Below are positions 36,748-42,693 of a stretch of 64,000 nt of DNA, piece after piece; within the stretch, counting starts at the first letter, position 1, and each line of letters starts with the position of its first letter. The stretch is from Methylonatrum sp040877625 (GTDB lineage Bacteria > Pseudomonadota > Gammaproteobacteria > Nitrococcales > Aquisalimonadaceae). Both the position numbers and the translations under genes were made by a program. A model generated the notes under the pieces. The model saw only the letters and a list, made by a program, of their open reading frames with translations. It ran no database searches and was not told the origin of the DNA. Location of the stretch: contig JBBDNK010000041.1 of NCBI GenBank assembly GCA_040877625.1, positions 310,001-374,000 of the forward strand, written 5' to 3'.

Positions 36748-38730
36748 ATGATCCGCTTGCCGTTCCCGAAACACCTTACGCTACTGAAGGAACGCCTGAA
36801 GTTCTTTCTGGAGCGTCAGTTCGTCAAGGGCACGCGTTACCAGTTTTTATTTGTCGCCGCGCTGGTGGGGCTGATTTCCGTAATCGGCGGCGTCCTCGTG
36901 CTTGGCACCGGAGACCCGCAGCAGAACGTCGCGGACTCGATCTGGTGGGCCTTTCTACGCCTCACCGACCCGGGCTACCTCGGCGACGACGAAGGTGCCT
37001 GGCGCAGGATCGTTTCCACTCTCCTCACGGTAAGCGGCTACGTGGTCTTCATGGGCGCACTGATCGCCATCATGACGCGCTGGCTGATCAGCCGCATGCA
37101 GGAACTTGAGCGCGGCCTTACGCCGGTTGCCATCAGAAATCACATCGTGGTGGTTGGCTGGACCAGCCGGACCCTGCCCGTGCTCCGGGAATTGCTTCTC
37201 TCCGGCGGGCACATTAAACGCTTTCTGGCCGAGATCGGAGGGCGAAAGCGGCTGCGCCTGGTGGTGCTGGCCGACGACATTACGGCGGAACGAGCACATG
37301 CACTGCGCATCGACCCTGTAATCGGCAAACGCGTCAACGATATCATTCTGCGCTCGGGGTCGGCACTGAAGGCCGAACACCTGCACCGGATCGCGTGCAT
37401 TCATGCCGCCGCGGTGATTCTGCCGGGCCGATCGTTCGAGAGCGAAAGCCTGATCACGTCGGACGTGGAAACCATCAAGGCGCTGCTGTCCATGGATGGC
37501 CAGGCGCGGGGCGCGGGTACCGAACTGCCCTATGTGGTGGCCGAAATCCAGGATCTCTGGCAAATGCGAGTGGCCCGGCGCGCCTACAGCGGCCCGCTGG
37601 AGGTGGTGGCGGGAAACTCCGCGATCAGCCGCCTGATGGTGCAGAATATCCGCCATCCGGGGCTGTCCTGCGTCTATACCGAGCTGCTCAGCCACGCCAT
37701 CGGTAACGATCTCTACATCCGGCAACATGATGCACTGGCCGGCCATACCCTGCGTGCAGCTGCCGCGCTTTTCCAGTCGGCGATTCTCTGCGGTGTCGTG
37801 CGCGGTGAGGCGGACAGCATTACGCCCTATCTGAACCCACCGGCCACGTTCCGCATCGAGCCGGGCGACAAGCTGGTGCTGCTTGCCCGATCCTACGAGC
37901 AAACCACCCCTGCCACCGATCCCGTGGCCGAGCCACAGTTATCGGAAAGCGCCGTCGCGCCGACTCTGGACCCCGGAACAACTGTGCTCCCGGGCCGCGA
38001 TGTACTGATCCTGGGCTGGAGCCGGAAGGTACCCGCCCTGTTACAGGAGTTCGCGACTTACAGCGATGAAGCATTCCAGCTCACCGTGGTCTCGAGCCGC
38101 CCCATCGCGGAGCGCGTGCAGGCGCTGGAAGAGTACGGCCTCAGCGTTGACGCCGCCGTCTGCCGCCATATCGAAGCGGACTACGCCATCGAGCGCGAGC
38201 TGCGGACCGTGGATATTGCCCGTTACGACAGCATCATTCTGATGAGCAGCGATCGCCTCGGCTCCGGCGAGGAGGCCGATGCCCGCTCCATCGTCGGCTA
38301 CCTGCTGCTCGAGGAGATGCTGGAGGAACAGCGCCGTCAACCGCAGATTCTGCTGGAGCTGTCCGACCACCACAACGCGCTGCTGATGGGGCAACGCACG
38401 GGCGAGGTCATCGTCAGCCCGCTACTGCTCAGCCATCTTCTGGCCCAGGTGGCACTGCGGCGAGAGCTTCGCGTGGTTTTCGAGGAGCTGTTCACCGCGG
38501 GCGGCGCGGAAATCAGCTTCCGCGATCCGGCCGACTACGGGGTCGGGAACGGTGATACCACCTTCGGGGAAATTGAACGCCGGGCCTGGCGCGCCGGCGA
38601 GACAGCGCTGGGTATCTATCGGCGCACGACAACGTCCATCTCTCGCGGGCAGCTTGTGCTCAATCCGGACCGTCATGCCCAATTGCCGCTCAATGCGGCG
38701 GATATACTCGTCGTCCTGCACACGAGCTGA
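36748..38730 (+). CDS. CASTOR/POLLUX-like ion channel protein with RCK domains
   Basis: About 660 residues. Two N-terminal membrane segments (about 35-58 and 88-113) flank a pore-like loop, WWAFLRLTDPGYLGDD. A long cytoplasmic region has two Rossmann RCK-like units (HIVVVGWTSRTLPVLREL and DVLILGWSRKVPALLQEF). This is the layout of CASTOR/POLLUX/DMI1-type cation channels. The potassium filter TVGYG is absent; LTDPGYLGDD takes its place, so selectivity cannot be predicted. The start at 36748 was preferred over 36730 because the six extra codons look unconserved. Confidence 0.82.
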   Translation: MIRLPFPKHLTLLKERLKFFLERQFVKGTRYQFLFVAALVGLISVIGGVLVLGTGDPQQNVADSIWWAFLRLTDPGYLGDDEGAWRRIVSTLLTVSGYVVFMGALIAIMTRWLISRMQELERGLTPVAIRNHIVVVGWTSRTLPVLRELLLSGGHIKRFLAEIGGRKRLRLVVLADDITAERAHALRIDPVIGKRVNDIILRSGSALKAEHLHRIACIHAAAVILPGRSFESESLITSDVETIKALLSMDGQARGAGTELPYVVAEIQDLWQMRVARRAYSGPLEVVAGNSAISRLMVQNIRHPGLSCVYTELLSHAIGNDLYIRQHDALAGHTLRAAAALFQSAILCGVVRGEADSITPYLNPPATFRIEPGDKLVLLARSYEQTTPATDPVAEPQLSESAVAPTLDPGTTVLPGRDVLILGWSRKVPALLQEFATYSDEAFQLTVVSSRPIAERVQALEEYGLSVDAAVCRHIEADYAIERELRTVDIARYDSIILMSSDRLGSGEEADARSIVGYLLLEEMLEEQRRQPQILLELSDHHNALLMGQRTGEVIVSPLLLSHLLAQVALRRELRVVFEELFTAGGAEISFRDPADYGVGNGDTTFGEIERRAWRAGETALGIYRRTTTSISRGQLVLNPDRHAQLPLNAADILVVLHTS

Positions 38731-38747
38731 TATCAGCGTGGTTGAAT

Positions 38748-39299
38748 TCACTCCCGCTGCAGCAGATAGCTATTGACGTTGTCGATCTTGTATTTCGTGC
38801 TGGTCATCATGCGCTGAACTTCCTGATCCCGGCAAAACGCCGGGTCCTGTGCCCAGGCGTCGGTAAACCACTTTGATGTAAGAAAAAATGAGTTATAGCA
38901 TCGCGAATAGCCGGCCTGCCGAAAGACACTATCCCAGTAGCTGTTGGCTACGAATCGCCCTAAAACAAGGCCAATCAAGCCAGCTACTGCGAGTACGGCA
39001 ATAATCTTTATTAACTTGCCCAGCAACTCGGTGGGAAGATCTTTTCCCAGGATCAGGCGATAAGTATATGCACACCCCATGATAAGGAAAATAAGCCCTA
39101 CCAGCGGAGTAGCATACATTGCCCCAGCACCGGTAGACCGTATGAAAAATGGCGGTAATGTATTCAATAATATTGTGTAACTACGAAGTTCCAGGCTGAG
39201 CAAGTATGGCCCACCAACTCCGATGAGAACGGTGAAAAATAATGAACCTAGCGCATATAAAAGCGTATTTGCGTTACCAGGGTATATGTTAGCGGTCAC
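38748..39299 (-). CDS. Putative T6SS immunity membrane protein, copy C
   Basis: 183 residues. Four hydrophobic segments (about 10-30, 45-65, 58-80, 88-112) precede a conserved polar C-terminal domain with three cysteines (SRCYNSFFLTSKWFTDAW, DPAFCRDQEVQRMMTSTK). It begins with GTG, preceded by AGGAAGGG. It is paralogous to the proteins at 39729 and 40305; the C-terminal half is nearly identical while the membrane part differs. It follows an orphan effector tail on the same strand, so I infer immunity to that toxin variant. The family is not one I can name with certainty. Confidence 0.75.
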   Translation of the reverse strand: MTANIYPGNANTLLYALGSLFFTVLIGVGGPYLLSLELRSYTILLNTLPPFFIRSTGAGAMYATPLVGLIFLIMGCAYTYRLILGKDLPTELLGKLIKIIAVLAVAGLIGLVLGRFVANSYWDSVFRQAGYSRCYNSFFLTSKWFTDAWAQDPAFCRDQEVQRMMTSTKYKIDNVNSYLLQRE

Positions 39300-39317
39300 T
39301 TTTGGCGCCCTTCCTTG

Positions 39318-39728
39318 TTACCTCGCGCCGGAAAAGCGGCGCATAAATTCTAGCTGTCCGCGTGCGGTTCCGAAGTAATACCTCGCTTCACGTCTCGCCT
39401 GCTCTGTTGATTTTTCCCAGTTATCTTGTGCCTGTTCCAAGGCTTCCATCAGCTTTTCCGTTAATCCAATGTTTTTATCGAGGAGATTAAGGCCCAATCC
39501 AATCGCGACAGCTACAGCCAGCCCAACGGCAACCGGGACAACGACAGGCACTGACGCCGCTCCGGCAAAACCAGCCGCAATCTTACCCCCAACCGCCATC
39601 CCTCCAGCCGCCACAACCGCCTTCGCAGCGTCCATGGTTACGTTGCCCAGGAGGTGGTGCCAAGTGAATGCGCTATCGAATATCCACTGGGTGCCACGTA
39701 CTAGCGGCGAGATGACGACGGTGACGAA
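39318..39728 (-). pseudogene. Orphan C-terminal tail of a T6SS effector
   Basis: The coding sequence matches the C-terminal half of the effector at 40887-41735. It starts in the middle of that protein (VTVVISPLVRGTQWIFDSAF) with no start codon of its own at the junction, and ends with the same tail (RREARYYFGTARGQLEFMRRFSGAR is split here: RREARYYFGTARGQ, then LEFMRRFSGAR). The homology begins within one or two bases of the stop codon of the preceding immunity gene. The central Gly/Ala-rich hydrophobic part differs from the intact effector. An internal ATG at 39635 could give a 105-residue protein, but a silent reserve cassette seems more likely. Confidence 0.78.
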
Positions 39729-40280
39729 CTACTCCCGCTCCCGCAGGTAGTTGTTCACATCTTCAACCTTGAATTTCGTGCTGGTCATCATGCGCTGGAC
39801 TTCTTGATCCCGGCAAAACGCCGGGTCCAGTGCCCAGGCATCCACGAACCACTGCGAGGTCAGAAAGAACGAGTTCGGACATCGAGCGTATCCGGCCTGC
39901 CGAAAGGTATGCTCCCAATAGCTGTTTGCCACGAACCTTGCCAGGAAGACTCCGATCAATCCAGCTACTAGAAATAGACCAATAAACCTATAGAGTCTTT
40001 GAACTAGGCTGGAAGAGAGATTTTTGCCCAAAGCAACCCGATACAGATACGCGCATCCCATGATAAAAAAGGCAATGCCACCCAGGGGAGCTGCATACAT
40101 GGCGGCGACACCGGTATGTCGAGTGAATAAGAGCGGCAAACTCTCCATGAGCGAGGCGTATTCATTGAGTTCCAGACTGAGCAAGTACGGCCCACCAACC
40201 GTGAAGGCAAGTCCGAACAGCATCGATGTCAGCGCATTTAGAAGAGCTTTTCCGTTACCCGGATATGCGTGCGCGTTCAG
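39729..40280 (-). CDS. Putative T6SS immunity membrane protein, copy B (non-ATG start)
   Basis: 183 residues if read from CTG at 40280, which aligns exactly with the GTG start of copy C (LNAHAYPGNGK versus MTANIYPGNAN) and lies six bases after AGGGAAG. The first ATG (40223) would remove the conserved N-terminus. The layout is the same as copy C: several membrane segments and a cysteine-containing tail ending VNNYLRERE. The last 200 bp are almost identical to copy A. It probably protects against a related effector variant, or is losing function through its weak start. Confidence 0.7.
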   Translation of the reverse strand: MNAHAYPGNGKALLNALTSMLFGLAFTVGGPYLLSLELNEYASLMESLPLLFTRHTGVAAMYAAPLGGIAFFIMGCAYLYRVALGKNLSSSLVQRLYRFIGLFLVAGLIGVFLARFVANSYWEHTFRQAGYARCPNSFFLTSQWFVDAWALDPAFCRDQEVQRMMTSTKFKVEDVNNYLRERE

Positions 40281-40304
40281 CGTCGGCTTCCCTTTCGATC
40301 ATTA

Positions 40305-40886
40305 TCAGAGCGAGTGGAATGGCTTCCGCTCCCGCAGATAGTTGTTCACATCCTCAACCTTGAATTTCGTGCTGGTCATCATGCGCTGAACTTCCTGATC
40401 CCGGCAGAACGCCGGGTCCAGTGCCCAGGCGTCCACGAACCACTGCGAGGTCAGAAAAAACGAGTTCGGACATCGAGCGTATCCGGCCTGCCGAAAGGTA
40501 TGCTCCCAATAGCTGTTTGCCACAAACCTTGCCAGGAAGAGGCTGATCAGGGCGACTATGGCCAGAACAGAAACAAATTTAATCAACCCATTAGCTAGTT
40601 TCTGAGGAGCTGGTTTTCCCAAAAATAACCGATAGAAAATCATGAATGCTAAAATAAGAAAAACCAGTCCACCCAGCGGGGCCGCGTACATGCCAGCTGC
40701 CCCTGTATGTCGGGTGAACAGGGGCGGCAGCGTGTCCATGAGTATTGCGTATTTATCGAGTTCCAGGTTGAGCAAGTACGGCCCGCCGACCGCAAAAGCA
40801 AGTCCGAACAGAAGTGAAGTCATCGCATACAAAAGGGTTTTCCCGTTGCCAGGATATTCGTACGCATTCACCACAGGTCTCTCCAT
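40305..40886 (-). CDS. Putative T6SS immunity membrane protein, copy A (cognate to the intact effector)
   Basis: 193 residues. Membrane segments lie at about 17-40, 53-70, 66-88 and 95-122, with the shared cysteine tail (ARCPNSFFLTSQWFVDAW). Its ATG follows the effector stop codon directly, with AAGG just upstream, so effector and immunity are translationally coupled. That coupling is the main reason to call it the cognate immunity protein. An inner-membrane immunity protein fits a membrane-targeting toxin. No experimentally known homologue comes to mind. Confidence 0.75.
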   Translation of the reverse strand: MERPVVNAYEYPGNGKTLLYAMTSLLFGLAFAVGGPYLLNLELDKYAILMDTLPPLFTRHTGAAGMYAAPLGGLVFLILAFMIFYRLFLGKPAPQKLANGLIKFVSVLAIVALISLFLARFVANSYWEHTFRQAGYARCPNSFFLTSQWFVDAWALDPAFCRDQEVQRMMTSTKFKVEDVNNYLRERKPFHSL

Positions 40887-41735
40887 CTACCTTAAGCCGG
40901 AAAAGCGGCGCATGAAATCAAGCTGTCCGCGCGCGGTCCCGAAGTAATACCTCGCTTCACGTCTCGTCTGCTCAGTTGCCTTTTCCCAGTTTTCCTGTGC
41001 CTGTTGCAATGCTTCCATCAGCCTGTCCGTGATTCGAAAGCGATCGTCGAGCTGCGTCAAACCCCACCCAACGACGACTGCCGCGATAAATCCAGCTATT
41101 ACGGGAAAGATGACAGGGGTTGCAATGCCAGAAAGGCCAGCGCCGGCTACCGCCATTTTACCACCGACTATGATCCCTCCAGCAGCCACAACCGCCTTGG
41201 CCAGGTCCATGGTTACGTTGCCCAGGAGGTGGTGCCAAGTGAACGCGCTATCGAATATCCACTGGGTGCCACGTATCAGGGGCGAGATGACGACGGTGAC
41301 GAGCACGCCACCGATGGCCATCGCCCGTTGGCCCAACGGGCCGACGGCCATCTTGATGATCTTCGGATGCCGTTGGTTGTAGGTGGAGCGGGTGAGATGG
41401 ATACGTAGCGCGGCGTTGCCTGTTAGTGCGGCCATGGTCTCATTGCCGCGCTTGATGATGCGGTACGTCGTCAGAAGCCCGCCGCCGCGGCGCAGGTCCA
41501 TGGCCAGCCGGGTCAGCACGGTGGCATCGACGATCGGCGAGGCGAGGTTGACCACGCTGTCTGCGGCGTAGCCGGTGAGGAGTTCGAAGTTCTCGGCCGC
41601 TTCCTCGGCGGTGAAGCCCTTACGGCGCTGCGCATCCGTCCAGACCCTGGTCAATTCCCGGGCCGTCATGATATAGACTTCCTTGTCCCTGGCATGCATG
41701 CGCTGGCGTTGCGCGCGTCTTCTGCTGGCGTTCAT
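40887..41735 (-). CDS. Putative Hcp-associated membrane-active T6SS effector
   Basis: 282 residues from ATG 41735 (AAGGAGAT upstream), or 260 from ATG 41669 (AAGGAAG upstream); both ribosome sites look good. The N-terminal half is helical and polar. The middle (about 145-245) has long Gly/Ala-rich hydrophobic stretches (VVAAGGIIVGGKMAVAGAG, then PVIFPVIAGFIAAVVVGW) like glycine-zipper pore-forming toxins. The C-terminus is amphipathic and basic (RREARYYFGTARGQLDFMRR). There is no signal peptide, and it lies between hcp and a membrane immunity gene. Delivery by Hcp and pore formation in rivals are inferred; I do not recognise the family. Confidence 0.68.
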   Translation of the reverse strand: MNASRRRAQRQRMHARDKEVYIMTARELTRVWTDAQRRKGFTAEEAAENFELLTGYAADSVVNLASPIVDATVLTRLAMDLRRGGGLLTTYRIIKRGNETMAALTGNAALRIHLTRSTYNQRHPKIIKMAVGPLGQRAMAIGGVLVTVVISPLIRGTQWIFDSAFTWHHLLGNVTMDLAKAVVAAGGIIVGGKMAVAGAGLSGIATPVIFPVIAGFIAAVVVGWGLTQLDDRFRITDRLMEALQQAQENWEKATEQTRREARYYFGTARGQLDFMRRFSGLR

Positions 41736-41799
41736 GGGGGTGATCTCCTTATTCCAATCTACGGCGCTGCCTTGCGCCGGCGGGTGCGTGATCCACAGG

Positions 41800-41829
41800 G
41801 GCAGGTACCGCGGCCGGGCGGTACCTGCC
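41800..41829. promoter_or_regulatory. Strong hairpin between hcp and the effector gene
   Basis: An 11-bp perfect inverted repeat (GGCAGGTACCG / CGGTACCTGCC, 8-nt loop) begins shortly after the hcp stop. On the minus strand no U-run follows, so it is not a full terminator. It could stabilise hcp mRNA or reduce read-through, giving much more Hcp than effector. Confidence 0.6.
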
Positions 41830-41845
41830 TTTATGGCGAGCCGAA

Positions 41846-42334
41846 TTACCGTTTGGTGTTGGTGGCGGTATCGAAGCCGACGGCGACGGCGGCAAGCGCG
41901 TTGCCGTCTTCGTCGTAGGGGGTGTATTTCACCTCGATATCGACAAAGCTGATGATGAGGGTTTCGCTTGGCCGCTCGGTGGCGTCAGCCTCGGCGCGCA
42001 CTTCATACCCGGAGATCAGGGCGTTCTTCAGCGTGTATTCCATGTAGACATCGGCACCTGTGCCGGAGCCGGTCTTGGTGAGGTGGATCACGATGTCCTT
42101 GCCTCGGCCGCAACAGGATTCGATGAACAGGCTGGGGGTGGCGCTGTCCATGTGGCGGATCACTTGCAGGTCGCTGATGGCGGCGTTGGAGGATTCACGA
42201 TCGTTCTGGGTGGAGCTGGCGGAGGTGATTTCGCGTGAGACGCTCCATCGGATCCGCTCGATATCCATCCATTCCTTGTGATTGCTGTCCGAGGACTCGC
42301 CTTTTATGCCAGCAATATTCATGAAAACAGACAT
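41846..42334 (-). CDS. hcp: Type VI secretion system tube protein Hcp
   Basis: 162 residues with Hcp signatures: MNIAGIKGESSDSNHKEWMD near the N-terminus, IRWSVSREI, HMDSATPSLFIESCC and a C-terminal FVDIEVKYTPYD. Hcp hexamers stack into the T6SS inner tube and can carry small effectors in their lumen. No other T6SS structural gene is in the window, so this is an auxiliary hcp-effector island. GGGA lies upstream of the ATG. Confidence 0.93.
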   Translation of the reverse strand: MSVFMNIAGIKGESSDSNHKEWMDIERIRWSVSREITSASSTQNDRESSNAAISDLQVIRHMDSATPSLFIESCCGRGKDIVIHLTKTGSGTGADVYMEYTLKNALISGYEVRAEADATERPSETLIISFVDIEVKYTPYDEDGNALAAVAVGFDTATNTKR

Positions 42335-42693
42335 TTTACTATTCCCTTTTTTCTACATTCCATGGATTTACGTTTTGTTGAACTCTACGGGAGTTCGGCC
42401 GTTAAAATAGCAAGGCGTCAGCGAAGCGGCCGCGAAGGAATGGGATTGAAACAAGGAAGGAAATCACCGTACATGCACATCCAATGTGAACCATCCATGT
42501 CAAGCGGCCATATCAGCTCCCTGGCAGCATCGGAATCGATCCTATCAATTTCCGACGTGCGTGGTCAATACGCTCAAGAGTTTCTATACCTAATGTTCAA
42601 CCAGTGAAACAGAGGGTAAATGATTTCTAATCATTCCTCGTAGAGAATGAGAGGAAACGTATTGGAAATGCAGTTAAAAATAGCTGCATTTCA
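42335..42693. other. AT-rich intergenic region between polA and hcp
   Basis: About 360 bp, AT-richer than the core genes. It holds the polA hairpin at 42665-42692, a minor 6-bp inverted repeat (42631-42650) and presumably the hcp promoter. I see no gene. Confidence 0.6.
42665..42692 (-). terminator. Terminator-like hairpin after polA
   Basis: A 9-bp perfect stem (GAAATGCAG/CTGCATTTC) starts one base after the polA stop and encloses a 10-nt loop that contains a T-run. No T-run follows the stem, so efficiency is uncertain. Confidence 0.5.
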
